DNA of 64,000 nucleotides from contig JACAER010000042.1 in the NCBI GenBank assembly GCA_013388745.1, positions 101,539 through 165,538 on the forward strand, read 5' to 3'. The translations under genes were made by a program, and so were the position numbers. Origin of the DNA: Chloroflexota bacterium. GTDB taxonomy: Bacteria; Chloroflexota; Anaerolineae; Aggregatilineales; Phototrophicaceae. The notes beneath the pieces were generated by a model that had not been told where the DNA came from, made no database searches, and saw only the letters and a program-made list of their open reading frames with translations. Below, piece by piece: positions 1-9,196 of the stretch. How positions within the stretch are numbered: position 1 is the first letter of the stretch; every line of letters starts with the position of its first letter.

Positions 1-2142
1 ATCACCCAGGAAAGGCCGCCGCTCTCACGCATCCAGCGTCTTGATTCCAGCCGTCTGGAGGCCGTCGGGTATTCGGGCTTTGAAATTCGCCATGACCAGC
101 AAAACAAAGGCCACACCAGCGCCCTAATCCTCCCGGACATCGCCACCTGCCCCGACTGCCTGCGCGAAATCTTCGACCCCCACAACCGCCGTTACCGCTA
201 CGCTTTTACCAACTGCACCCACTGCGGCTCGCGTTTCAGCATTATCGATCGACTGCCTTACGACCGCTCCAATACCTCGCTGAAAAATTTTGTGATGTGC
301 GACGAATGCCGCGCTGAATACGATAACCCACGTGATCGCCGTTTTCATGCCCAGCCCAACGCCTGCCCCCGCTGTGGCCCGCAGTTGTCGTTGTGGAATG
401 CGCAGGGCAAAGTGCTGGAAACATGCGACGAGGCGCTGCGCGCGGCGGAAGCAGCGCTCAAGCGCGGCAAGATTGTCGCCCTTAAAGCGCTTGGCGGCTT
501 TTATCTGGTCGTTGATGCCCGTGACAGTGACGCGGTGCTGCGGCTGCGCGTGCTCAAAGGCCGCGAAACTAAACCCTTCCCGGTGATGCTGCCCTCGCTG
601 GCAATGGCGAAACATCTCTGTCAGGTATCTGATCAGGAAGCGCGTTTGTTGAGCGCGCCCGAAGCGCCCATCGTCATTCTGCGCCGCCTCGATGAAGACG
701 TGACCGATACTGCTCCCCGCGCACATGACGAAGAGAATTTTTGCGATGTTGCGGCGGAAGTCGCGCCAGAAAATCCCTATCTGGGCGTGATGCTGCCCTA
801 CAGCCCGCTTTATCACTTACTGATGAACGATCTTGGCTTCCCACTGGTGATGACCAGCGGCAATCGCGCCGGCGAACCTGTGTGCAGCGATGAGAGCGCG
901 GCGCTGGCGCGTCTGGGCGGCATCGCCGATGTTTTCCTCATCAACAATCGTCCCATCGCCCGTCAGGTTGATGACTCTGTAGTGCGCATCATGGCCGGGC
1001 GCGAAGTTATGCTGCGCCGCGCGCGCGGGTATGCTCCGTTCCCCATCGAACTCGCCAAAACCGCGCCTTGCCTGCTGGCGGCGGGCGCGCACCTGCGCAA
1101 CACCGTCGCCGTGACCGAAGGCCGCCATGTCTTCCTCAGCCAGCACATCGGCGACATGGAAACCCCGCAGGGTTACGAAGCCTTCCAGAACGTCATCGAC
1201 GATTTTTTGCGCCTCTATGACCTGAAACCGCAAGTCGTCATCTGCGACATGCCCTCCGACAAGCATTCGCGGCGTTTTGCCGCTGCCGCTCACCTGCCCG
1301 TGACGCATGTCCAGCATCACTACGCCCATATTCTAGCCTGTATGGCCGAACACGGCATGGTCGCACCAGCGCTGGGTGTCGCCTGGGATGGCGGCGCTTA
1401 CGGGCTGGATCAAACGCTGTGGGGTGGCGAATTTTTGCTCATCAACGACACTTCATTTACGCGCGTCGCCCAACTGCATCCCTTCCGCCTGCCCGGCGGC
1501 CCCAAAGCCGTTGCTGAACCGCGCCGCAGCGCCATCGGCCTGCTGCACGAAGTCTATGGCAGCAGCATCCCTGACCACCTGCCGCCGATTGCCTCGTTTA
1601 GCGCGCCAGAAATACAGCTCCTCTATACTATGCTGCGCGAAAATATCACCAGCCCCACCACCACCAGCGCCGGACGTCTCTTCGACGCCGTGGCCGCTCT
1701 GTTGGGCGTGCGCTATGTCAACCGTTTCGAGGGACAGGCGGCGCAAATGCTCGAATTCATGGCTGAGAGCATAAATACCGATGAATGCTACTCGTTTGAG
1801 GTTACAGACATCACTAGTGAGACACCCACCTTAGGGCGCATCATGAATTGGAAGCCGATGATTCGGGACATTGTGGACGATATGCGCGGCGGGATTTCCC
1901 TAAATCACATCGCGGCCAAATTCCATAACACCTTAGCAAATATGATTGTGGCACTGGCCTATAACTTTGGCGAAAAGCAGGTGGTTCTCAGCGGTGGCTG
2001 CTTCCAAAACAAACTGCTGCTGGAACGCGCCGTTCAACGCCTGCGCGATGCAGGGTTCCGCCCCTACTGGTCAAAGCGTATCCCGCCCAACGATGGCGGT
2101 ATCGCGCTGGGGCAGATTATGGCGGCGCTGCGGGAGAGCTAG
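1..2142 (+). CDS. hypF: Carbamoyltransferase HypF, C-terminal 713 residues (5' end outside window)
   Basis: HypF converts carbamoyl phosphate to a carbamoyl adenylate and passes the carbamoyl group to HypE, where it becomes the cyanide ligand of [NiFe] hydrogenases. Frame 1 is open from the first base. In-window residues 50-53 (CPDC) and the following CTHC, CDEC and CPRC pairs form the two HypF zinc fingers. A YrdC-like domain follows (SGNRAGEP region), then a Kae1-like domain with HHYAH near residue 438, DGGAYGLDQTLWGGE near 460 and SGGCFQNKLL near 660. By comparison with known HypF lengths, about 60 N-terminal residues holding the acylphosphatase active site lie upstream. The frame is intact to the TAG. 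No hydrogenase structural or other hyp genes are in the window. nifJ follows after 65 bp. Confidence 0.96.
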   Translation: MTQERPPLSRIQRLDSSRLEAVGYSGFEIRHDQQNKGHTSALILPDIATCPDCLREIFDPHNRRYRYAFTNCTHCGSRFSIIDRLPYDRSNTSLKNFVMCDECRAEYDNPRDRRFHAQPNACPRCGPQLSLWNAQGKVLETCDEALRAAEAALKRGKIVALKALGGFYLVVDARDSDAVLRLRVLKGRETKPFPVMLPSLAMAKHLCQVSDQEARLLSAPEAPIVILRRLDEDVTDTAPRAHDEENFCDVAAEVAPENPYLGVMLPYSPLYHLLMNDLGFPLVMTSGNRAGEPVCSDESAALARLGGIADVFLINNRPIARQVDDSVVRIMAGREVMLRRARGYAPFPIELAKTAPCLLAAGAHLRNTVAVTEGRHVFLSQHIGDMETPQGYEAFQNVIDDFLRLYDLKPQVVICDMPSDKHSRRFAAAAHLPVTHVQHHYAHILACMAEHGMVAPALGVAWDGGAYGLDQTLWGGEFLLINDTSFTRVAQLHPFRLPGGPKAVAEPRRSAIGLLHEVYGSSIPDHLPPIASFSAPEIQLLYTMLRENITSPTTTSAGRLFDAVAALLGVRYVNRFEGQAAQMLEFMAESINTDECYSFEVTDITSETPTLGRIMNWKPMIRDIVDDMRGGISLNHIAAKFHNTLANMIVALAYNFGEKQVVLSGGCFQNKLLLERAVQRLRDAGFRPYWSKRIPPNDGGIALGQIMAALRES

Positions 2143-2207
2143 TCACCCGCATAACCGGAAGCGCATCCGTCGTTTAGTGACCATACCGCGAACTTGAGGA
2201 GATTTTC

Positions 2208-5200
2208 ATGAGTCCAAGAGAAATCACTACTATAGACGCCAACGAAGCTGTGGCGCGTATCGCCTTTAAAGTTAACGAAGTTATTGCCATTTATCCCATC
2301 ACCCCCTCCTCGCCTATGGGCGAATGGGCCGACGAATGGGCCGCCAACCGCGAAGCGAATATCTGGGGCAGTGTGCCCCAGGTGATCGAAATGCAGAGCG
2401 AAGGCGGCGCCGCGGGCGCGGTGCATGGGGCGCTGCAAGCCGGCGCGCTCACCACCACCTTCACGGCCTCACAGGGCTTGATGCTGATGATCCCCAACAT
2501 GTACAAAATCGCGGGCGAACTCACTGCGGCAGTGATCCATGTCGCCGCGCGTTCGCTGGCCGCCCAGGGCTTATCGATCTTCGGCGACCACAGCGATGTG
2601 ATGGCAACCCGCGCCACCGGCTTCGGTCTGCTGTGCTCCAATTCGGTACAGGAAGCCCACGATCTGGCGCTGATCGCTCATGCTGCGGCGCTCGAAGCGC
2701 GCGTGCCCTTTATTCACTTCTTTGATGGCTTCCGCACTTCGCACGAAGTCAACAAAATGGAACTGCTCAGCGATGCCGACATCACCGCCATGATCGACGG
2801 CGATCTCGTGCGCCAGCACCGCGCCCGCGCGCTTTCGCCTGATCATCCGGTGCTGCGCGGCACAGCGCAAAATCCCGATGTCTACTTCCAGGCGCGCGAA
2901 ACGGTCAATCCTTTCTACGCCGCCTGCCCCGCTATCGTGCAACAGGTAATGGATAAATTCGCCAAAATCGTCGGACGCCAGTACAAGCTGTACGAATACT
3001 ACGGCGCGCCGGATGCCGAACGAGTGATCGTCATGATGGGGTCGGGTGCAGAAGCTGCGCAAGAAACCGTCGATTACCTGAACGAGCGCGGCGAAAAAGT
3101 CGGCCTGCTCAAAGTGCGCCTGTATCGCCCCTTCGATATACCGCGCTTTGTCGAAGCGCTGCCCGCCACCACCAAAGCCATTGCTGTGCTTGACCGCACC
3201 AAAGAACCCGGCAGCGCGGGCGAACCGCTGTACGTAGACACCATCACCGCCATTTATGAGGAATGGCGTCACGGCGCCATGCCCGGCGTTGTCGGCGGGC
3301 GCTATGGTCTATCCTCGAAAGAATTCACGCCCGCGATGGTCAAAGCCGTCTTCGATAACCTGCAAGGCGCGCGTCCCCGCAACCACTTCACCGTCGGCAT
3401 CACCGACGATGTTTCCAACACTAGCCTGGAAGTAGACAGTGAATTTTCGATCGAAGCGGACGACGTGGTGCGCGCCGTGTTCTACGGGCTGGGCGCAGAC
3501 GGCACAGTCGGCGCTAACAAAAACTCGATTAAGATCATCGGCGAAAACACCAATAACTACGCGCAGGGCTATTTCGTCTACGACTCAAAGAAAAGCGGCT
3601 CGATGACGATTTCGCATCTGCGCTTCGGCCCGCGTCCGATCCACGCGCCCTATCTCATCAGCAAAGCCAATTTTGTCGCCTGCCACCTGCCGGGTTTCCT
3701 GGAACGCTACGATATGCTTAAGGACATCGTGCCCGGCGGCGTTTTCCTGCTCAATCTGCCTTATCCGGCAGAAGAAGCCTTCGCGCGCCTGCCGCGCATA
3801 GTGCAGCAGCAGATCATCGACAAAAAACTGCGCGTCTACACTATCGACGCCTACAAAGTCGCCAGAGAAAGTGGCATGGGCGGGCGCATCAACACCGTCA
3901 TGCAGGTCTGCTTCTTCGCCATTTCCGGCGTCCTCCCCCGCGACGAAGCCATCGCCCAAATCAAATACTCGATCGAAAAGACCTACGGCAAAAAAGGCGA
4001 CGAAATCGTCGAAATGAACCTGAAGGCCGTCGATAATACCATTGAGAACCTTTTCGAGCTTACAATCCCGGCGCAGCCGGTCAGCGACGTCCCGATGCTG
4101 CCGCCTGTCCCCGCCGAAGCCCCTGGCTTTGTGCGCGACGTGCTGGGCATGATGATCGCGCGGCGCGGCGACGACCTGCCGGTCAGCGCCATGCCCATCG
4201 ATGGCACGTATCCCACCGGCACAGCGCAGTGGGAAAAACGCAATCTGGCGCAGGAAATTCCGGTGTGGGATCCGCAGGTCTGCATCCAGTGCGGCAAATG
4301 CGCGCTGGTCTGCCCGCACGCGGTGATTCGCATCAAGGCTTATGAACCGGCAGCGTTAGCCGGCGCGCCCGAAACCTTTAAGGCGATGGACGCCAAAGAC
4401 ACTGAATGGCACGGCCTCAAGTACACTATTCAGGTCGCGCCGGAAGACTGCACCGGCTGCGGCATCTGCGTCGATATTTGCCCGGCCAAGAACAAATCGG
4501 CGGTCAACCTCAAGGCTATCAACATGCGCCCGCAGCCGCCCATCCGTGAGCAGGAACGCGACAACTGGAATTACTTCCTCAACATCCCGGAAACCGATCG
4601 TCGCAACATCAAGATTTCCACCATCCGCCAGCAGCAGGTGCAGCAGCCGCTGTTTGAGTTCTCCGGCGCGTGCTCCGGTTGCGGTGAAACGCCCTATATC
4701 AAGCTCATCACACAGTTATTCGGCGACCGCACCATCGTCGCTAATGCCACAGGCTGCTCGTCGATTTACGGCGGCAACCTGCCAACCACTCCCTGGGCGC
4801 ACAACAACGATGGCCGCGGCCCGGCCTGGTCGAACTCGCTGTTCGAAGACAATGCCGAATTCGGGCTGGGGATGCGGATCGCGCTCGATAAACAGCGCGA
4901 ATACGCGGGCGAACTCTTGCAGCGCCTCTCCGCCCAGATTGGCGACGAACTGGTCAGCGCGCTGCTCGCCGCCGACCAGCATGACGAGGTCGGCATCTAT
5001 GAGCAGCGTCAGCGGGTCGCCGCGCTCAAACAAAAACTGGCCGGCATGCAATCTGAAGACGGCAAACAACTGCTGGCGCTGGCTGATGCCTTTGTCAAAA
5101 AAGACGTGTGGATTATCGGTGGCGACGGCTGGGCTTATGACATCGGCTTCGGCGGCCTCGACCATGTGCTCGCCAGCGGACGCAATGTCAACATCATCGT

Positions 5201-5768
5201 GCTCGATACCGAAGTCTACTCCAACACCGGCGGCCAGATGTCCAAATCGACGCCGCGCGGCGCGGTGGCCAAATTCGCGGCGGGCGGTAAACCGCTCGGC
5301 AAGAAAGACCTCGGCCTGATCGCCATGAGCTATGGCAGCGTCTACGTCGCACGTATTGCGATGGGCGCCAAAGACGAACAAACATTGCGCGCCATCATCG
5401 AAGCCGAAGCTTACGACGGCCCCTCGCTTATCATCGCCTACAGCCACTGTATCGCGCACGGTATCGACATGGGCAAGGCCATGCGCAATCAGAAAGCGGC
5501 AGTCGAAACCGGCCAATGGCTGCTCTATCGCTACAACCCGGAACGCGAAGCGCACGGCGAAAACCCACTAGTGCTCGACTCGCGCCCGCCCAAACTGCCG
5601 GTCAAGGACTACATGTACATGGAAAACCGCTTCCGTATGCTCACCCTAAGCAAGCCGGAAGTCGCCAAACAGCTTTTGGAAGAAGCGCAGCATGACGTGC
5701 AGACACGCTGGGCGCTCTATGAGTATCTGGCCTCGCGCGATTACCACAAGAACGGAAGTGAACACTAA
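2208..5768 (+). CDS. nifJ: Pyruvate:ferredoxin (flavodoxin) oxidoreductase, single-chain
   Basis: This enzyme oxidatively decarboxylates pyruvate to acetyl-CoA and reduces ferredoxin in the cytoplasm. The 1186-residue length matches the homodimeric single-chain type. Residues about 30-45 hold the YPITPSSPMGEW motif of the pyruvate-binding domain. A two-cluster ferredoxin insert has CIQCGKCALVCP near 690 and CTGCGICVDICP near 747. The C-terminal thiamine-diphosphate domain starts at GACSGCGETPY near 819 and has GDGWAYDIGFGG near 971 and DTEVYSNTGGQMSKSTP near 1000. The proximal-cluster cysteines are present. A strong TGAGGAG Shine-Dalgarno lies 6 nt before the ATG. The DHOD-like gene starts 2 nt after the stop, so the two are almost certainly co-transcribed. 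Confidence 0.97.
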   Translation: MSPREITTIDANEAVARIAFKVNEVIAIYPITPSSPMGEWADEWAANREANIWGSVPQVIEMQSEGGAAGAVHGALQAGALTTTFTASQGLMLMIPNMYKIAGELTAAVIHVAARSLAAQGLSIFGDHSDVMATRATGFGLLCSNSVQEAHDLALIAHAAALEARVPFIHFFDGFRTSHEVNKMELLSDADITAMIDGDLVRQHRARALSPDHPVLRGTAQNPDVYFQARETVNPFYAACPAIVQQVMDKFAKIVGRQYKLYEYYGAPDAERVIVMMGSGAEAAQETVDYLNERGEKVGLLKVRLYRPFDIPRFVEALPATTKAIAVLDRTKEPGSAGEPLYVDTITAIYEEWRHGAMPGVVGGRYGLSSKEFTPAMVKAVFDNLQGARPRNHFTVGITDDVSNTSLEVDSEFSIEADDVVRAVFYGLGADGTVGANKNSIKIIGENTNNYAQGYFVYDSKKSGSMTISHLRFGPRPIHAPYLISKANFVACHLPGFLERYDMLKDIVPGGVFLLNLPYPAEEAFARLPRIVQQQIIDKKLRVYTIDAYKVARESGMGGRINTVMQVCFFAISGVLPRDEAIAQIKYSIEKTYGKKGDEIVEMNLKAVDNTIENLFELTIPAQPVSDVPMLPPVPAEAPGFVRDVLGMMIARRGDDLPVSAMPIDGTYPTGTAQWEKRNLAQEIPVWDPQVCIQCGKCALVCPHAVIRIKAYEPAALAGAPETFKAMDAKDTEWHGLKYTIQVAPEDCTGCGICVDICPAKNKSAVNLKAINMRPQPPIREQERDNWNYFLNIPETDRRNIKISTIRQQQVQQPLFEFSGACSGCGETPYIKLITQLFGDRTIVANATGCSSIYGGNLPTTPWAHNNDGRGPAWSNSLFEDNAEFGLGMRIALDKQREYAGELLQRLSAQIGDELVSALLAADQHDEVGIYEQRQRVAALKQKLAGMQSEDGKQLLALADAFVKKDVWIIGGDGWAYDIGFGGLDHVLASGRNVNIIVLDTEVYSNTGGQMSKSTPRGAVAKFAAGGKPLGKKDLGLIAMSYGSVYVARIAMGAKDEQTLRAIIEAEAYDGPSLIIAYSHCIAHGIDMGKAMRNQKAAVETGQWLLYRYNPEREAHGENPLVLDSRPPKLPVKDYMYMENRFRMLTLSKPEVAKQLLEEAQHDVQTRWALYEYLASRDYHKNGSEH

Positions 5769-5770
5769 TC

Positions 5771-6775
5771 ATGACGAACCTAAAAACGACTTATCTGGGG
5801 ATGCAGCTTCGTTCGCCACTGGTCATGTCGGCCTCGCCCCTCTCAGAGCACGTCGATAACATCAAGCGCGCAGAAGATGCCGGGATCGGCGCGGTGGTAC
5901 TCTATTCGCTCTTTGAAGAACAACTACGCATGGAACGGCAGGCGCTCTACCACTACCTGACGCACGGCAGCGAAAGCTACGCCGAAGCGCTCACCTACTA
6001 TCCGCAGTTGGGCGAATTCAAAACCGACTCCTCCGGCTATTTGGAGCATATCCGTAAAGCCAAAGAAGCTGTCCATATTCCCATCATCGCCAGTCTGAAC
6101 GGCACAACCGTCGGCAACTGGATTAAGTTCGCCAAACAGATCGAGAGCGCTGGCGCGGACGCGCTCGAACTTAACGAGTACAGCATCCCCACCGACATGA
6201 ACAAAAGCGGCGCAGAGATCGAAGAAACCGTGATCGAAGTGCTGCGCGCGGTCAAATCTGCCGTCAGCATCCCCGTGGCGATCAAGCTCAGCCCGTTCTA
6301 CAGCAACATGGCCTACATGGCGAAGCGCTTAGACTCGGTCGGCGCAGATGGTCTCGTGCTTTTCAACCGCTTCTATCAACCCGATATTGATCTGGAAACG
6401 CTGGAAGTCAAACCCAGCGTCATCCTCAGTACTCCGCAGGCGCTGCGTTTGCCCATGCGCTGGATCGCCATTCTCTACGGGCGTATCAAGGCCAGTCTGG
6501 CAGCCACCAGCGGCGTGCATACAGCCGCCGATGTTGCCAAGATGCTGCTCGTTGGCGCCAACGTCACCATGATGACTGCCGCCCTGCTCAAAAACGGCAT
6601 CGATCACGCGCGCGTGGTCGAAGAAGGGCTGCGCCAATGGATGACTGAGCACGAATACGAATCGGTGAACCAGATGCGCGGCGCGATCAGCCAGCTCAAC
6701 ACCGAAGACCCGGCGGCCTTTGAACGCGCCCAGTATATGAAGGCGCTCACGCATTATCGTCCCGATATGTCCTGA
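5771..6775 (+). CDS. Dihydroorotate dehydrogenase-like flavoprotein linked to nifJ
   Basis: This 334-residue TIM-barrel protein resembles class 1 dihydroorotate dehydrogenases. The N-terminus (TYLGMQLRSPLVMSASPLS) matches the FMN-binding first strand. ASLNGTTVGNW, ALELNEYSIP, VAIKLSPFYSNM and LFNRFYQPDIDLE follow at the positions expected for FMN and substrate contacts. Proteins of this subgroup are often encoded directly after nifJ in anaerobes and are annotated only as DHOD-like; their substrate is not established to my knowledge. The ATG lies 2 nt after the nifJ stop, and the AAGTGAACAC stretch before it gives a weak ribosome site, so translation is probably coupled. A pyrimidine pathway role is less likely, since no other pyr genes are nearby. 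Confidence 0.85.
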   Translation: MTNLKTTYLGMQLRSPLVMSASPLSEHVDNIKRAEDAGIGAVVLYSLFEEQLRMERQALYHYLTHGSESYAEALTYYPQLGEFKTDSSGYLEHIRKAKEAVHIPIIASLNGTTVGNWIKFAKQIESAGADALELNEYSIPTDMNKSGAEIEETVIEVLRAVKSAVSIPVAIKLSPFYSNMAYMAKRLDSVGADGLVLFNRFYQPDIDLETLEVKPSVILSTPQALRLPMRWIAILYGRIKASLAATSGVHTAADVAKMLLVGANVTMMTAALLKNGIDHARVVEEGLRQWMTEHEYESVNQMRGAISQLNTEDPAAFERAQYMKALTHYRPDMS

Positions 6776-6785
6776 CATTCGGCAC

Positions 6786-6815
6786 TGTAGGGCGAGCTGC
6801 GACTCGCCCTTTTCG
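6786..6815 (+). terminator. GC-rich hairpin downstream of the nifJ operon (member of a dispersed hairpin family)
   Basis: AGGGCGAG (6789-6796), a 6-nt loop, CTCGCCCT (6803-6810), then TTTTCG. It can terminate the nifJ transcript. The sequence closely resembles the hairpin at 27440-27470, so it may be a repeat element reused as a terminator. Confidence 0.65.
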
Positions 6816-6850
6816 CCCAATTACGATCTATGGGTGTTGGCGAAAAAAGA

Positions 6851-6879
6851 GGCGGGCTCTCTGGCCCGCCTGCTTTTTC
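6851..6879 (+). terminator. Rho-independent terminator
   Basis: GGCGGGC (6851-6857), 6-nt loop, GCCCGCC (6864-6870), then TGCTTTTTC. It is the second of two hairpins after the nifJ/DHOD operon. The convergent glycosyltransferase gene ends at 6916. Confidence 0.75.
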
Positions 6880-6915
6880 TTGTCAAATTGCTTCCCCGCC
6901 GACGATGAAGACACC

Positions 6916-8328
6916 CTAGCGCGCGCTATCGCTCATGCTCCAGAAGGCCACCGCCGCGAAAGCAAAGGCATACAGCGCCAGATACGGCGCGAGTGCCGGG
7001 TACGACTTCACGGCGATCACCGTGCCCCACAGCGCGTACAGCGACAGCGCCACTTCGACCCATGTCGCGCGATCAAAACGCAGGGCATAGGTGTTGGCGC
7101 GCTTTGCCTGCCCGAACTTGGGCGTGCGCTTGAATTCACCGTGCCGCCCCATAAAACCGCTGACCACCGCGCGCGTATTGTTCCAGGCGATGCCCGTTCC
7201 TAGCGCCATCAGCACCGGAAACACCAGCAGCCGCTTGCCCCAATCGTCGTACAGTGTTTGTTGGCTGACCACATAGACCAGCAGCGGCCCCAGCCCCGCC
7301 AGCCCCAGCGGCCCCAACGGCAGCTTTTCAAAAGCGTCCATCAGAATCAGCGGCGGCGTCAGCAGCAGCAGCAGCACCATCAGCGGGTGCGGCAAATACT
7401 GGCATAAATGCAGAGTCGCCACCAGGCGCTGCGCCAGCGATAAGCGCGTCGCGTGCCACACACGCCCCAACAGCCGCGTCAAACACTGCGTGCTGCCCTT
7501 TGCCCAGCGGGCCTGCTGAAGTTTATAGGCCGTCATCTGTGGCGGCAGTTCACCGGGAATCACCACGTCCGGCAGATACAGGAAATGCCAACCGGCCAAC
7601 TGCGCACGATAGCTCAAATCCAGGTCTTCGCTCAGCGTTGTAGCATCCCAACCGCCTGCCTCGCGAATGCATGATGCGCGCCAGATGCCGCCAGAGCCGT
7701 TGAAATTAATCAGCAGCCCGGCACGGTTGCGCGCGGTTTGCTCCACCACGAAATGCGCGTCTACCGACAGCGTTTGGCCCAGCGTCAGCGGGTTATCAAA
7801 CGGATTCAAGTGCCCCCAGCGTGTCTGCACCATGCCCAGTGTCGGGTCTGCGCTGAAGTACGACACCGTATGCTTCAGAAAATCGGGCGGCGGCACAAAA
7901 TCGGCGTCGAACACGGCGAACAATTCACTCTGCGAAAGCGTCATGCCATAAGCCAATGCGCCCGCCTTGTAGCCTTTGCGTTCCGCACGCCGCACCTGCC
8001 GCATGTTGACACCAGCGCGCTGCCATTTGGCGCACAACTGCGCCACAATCGGCACCGTTTCGTCGTTAGAATCGTCCAGCACCTGAATCAATAAACGATC
8101 GCGCGGATAATCCAGATTCGCGCAGGCCTCCAACAGCCGTTCTACCACATGCCGTTCGTTATACAGCGGAAGCTGCACGGTCACGGTCGGCCAGTCCTGC
8201 ACACTCGGCGCGATCACCCGCTCACGGCGGTGTCTCCAATAGATGAATAATAACAGCGTTTGACTAACTGCATAGATCGTCAGTAACAAAGCACAGATCA
8301 CATAGAGGGTTGTGAGTAAGGTAAACAT
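6916..8328 (-). CDS. Membrane glycosyltransferase family 2, cellulose/glucomannan-synthase-like
   Basis: An inner-membrane processive-type glycosyltransferase that probably polymerises or transfers hexose from a nucleotide sugar; substrate unknown. Counting from the ATG at 8328 it has 470 residues. One membrane segment covers residues 3-30. The GT-A domain carries LDDSND near 84, DAD at 141-143, SED at 233-235 and QQARW at 271-275, the D, DxD, TED and QxxRW signature of processive GT2 enzymes. Several hydrophobic segments follow toward the C-terminus. A TTG-start reading at 8364 would add 12 polar residues, but the ATG directly precedes the membrane segment and is preferred. No BcsB, PilZ or export partner is adjacent. 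Confidence 0.88.
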   Translation of the reverse strand: MFTLLTTLYVICALLLTIYAVSQTLLLFIYWRHRRERVIAPSVQDWPTVTVQLPLYNERHVVERLLEACANLDYPRDRLLIQVLDDSNDETVPIVAQLCAKWQRAGVNMRQVRRAERKGYKAGALAYGMTLSQSELFAVFDADFVPPPDFLKHTVSYFSADPTLGMVQTRWGHLNPFDNPLTLGQTLSVDAHFVVEQTARNRAGLLINFNGSGGIWRASCIREAGGWDATTLSEDLDLSYRAQLAGWHFLYLPDVVIPGELPPQMTAYKLQQARWAKGSTQCLTRLLGRVWHATRLSLAQRLVATLHLCQYLPHPLMVLLLLLTPPLILMDAFEKLPLGPLGLAGLGPLLVYVVSQQTLYDDWGKRLLVFPVLMALGTGIAWNNTRAVVSGFMGRHGEFKRTPKFGQAKRANTYALRFDRATWVEVALSLYALWGTVIAVKSYPALAPYLALYAFAFAAVAFWSMSDSAR

Positions 8329-8364
8329 CGGCGCAAGTCTAGTTCCCTTCTCCCTGCTTGACAA

Positions 8365-8722
8365 GGGTAAGCCTGTTAAAAGGTGTTAGCATGACACACG
8401 ATGCAAATGAGGTCAATTTAATGATAGCGCTAACACAACACGTTGTTAAGGCACAAAAATCCATCGCACGTTTATGAAGTTGGTGGCAGTCGAATTTTTG
8501 TGCAAAATCACCATCTCCTATACAATGGGCCTAACGGTTTCAGGGGAAGGTGCTGCCTTCCCCATCCTAAATTCAATTCTGAATCTCTTGTACGCATTTG
8601 CGCATCCAGAGTTGTACTTTTTTGCACTTGCACGATACAGTATACTAGATACTCAACGTTGTTTAAAACGGTTTGAAGGCGAAGCATCTTACCACCTGGC
8701 TAGAGCGCTTTTGGAGCAAATA
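8365..8722. other. Intergenic region between divergent genes, 358 bp
   Basis: No convincing gene. It holds a possible + strand promoter, TTGTGC-17 bp-TACAAT (8498-8526), followed by a perfect hairpin GGGGAAGG (8543-8550)/CCTTCCCC (8556-8563) without a T-run. A further AT-rich stretch near 8612-8655 (TTGTAC...TACAGT, then AGTATACT) may be the promoter of the small gene at 8723. All of these are weak calls. Confidence 0.4.
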
Positions 8723-9118
8723 ATGGCAACCAGTTCGCGCACATGGTTTTATTCGACCCCGGAACCGCGCCCATATTATATTGAGGAGCGCGTCAACCAT
8801 ACTCTGTGGAAGCACCGTCTGCAAGGTCTGTTCATGAGCTGCACACAGGCCAATGTCCCCATTCGGATGGAAGGTAAATGGAACGACATTCCAGTGATGT
8901 TCCAGTGGAAGCCCGGCGACTACTTCATCTTGCGTTCGGGTAAAGAAGTCAAGGAACTAATCGGCGTGCTGCGCCAGATTCTTATGCTGCGTCCGGCGTT
9001 GGCCTATGAAGACCCGGATGGGATGCACGTTGTCGAATGGCACACCGATGGCGGTAAAAAACGCTGGCAGGATATGCAGGGCAATCCGCAGTATCAAGGC
9101 CTGCGCCGCCTGCGCTAA
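8723..9118 (+). CDS. Conserved-looking protein of unknown function, 131 aa
   Basis: I do not recognise a family. The frame is open further upstream, but GGAG at 8713-8716 lies 6 nt before the ATG at 8723 and the protein sequence becomes ordinary there, so this start is chosen. The 131-residue product is soluble and rich in aromatic and basic residues (WFYSTPEPRPYYIEERVNHTLWKHRLQGLF; VMFQWKPGDYFIL; VVEWHTDGGKKRW), with no signal peptide or membrane segment. It stands alone between a long AT-rich upstream region and a strong inverted repeat. A small nucleic-acid- or ligand-binding domain is possible, but nothing in the sequence proves it. Confidence 0.6.
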   Translation: MATSSRTWFYSTPEPRPYYIEERVNHTLWKHRLQGLFMSCTQANVPIRMEGKWNDIPVMFQWKPGDYFILRSGKEVKELIGVLRQILMLRPALAYEDPDGMHVVEWHTDGGKKRWQDMQGNPQYQGLRRLR

Positions 9119-9125
9119 AATTTAA

Positions 9126-9160
9126 AACGAACACGGAGCTTAGTATTATCCGTGTTCGTT
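9126..9160. terminator. Strong inverted repeat, probable bidirectional terminator
   Basis: AACGAACACGGA (9126-9137) pairs perfectly with TCCGTGTTCGTT (9149-9160) around an 11-nt loop. It lies between the convergent small gene (ending 9118) and the pseudogene (ending 9197). T-runs are short on both sides. Confidence 0.6.
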
Positions 9161-9196
9161 AGCTATCAAAAACCCTGTCTCTAATTTTCGTCCCTG

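Noticed and set aside
8474..8722. N-terminal extension of the small unknown gene at 8723
   Set aside because: The upstream part reads as untranslated promoter-like DNA, and the best ribosome site is directly before ATG 8723.
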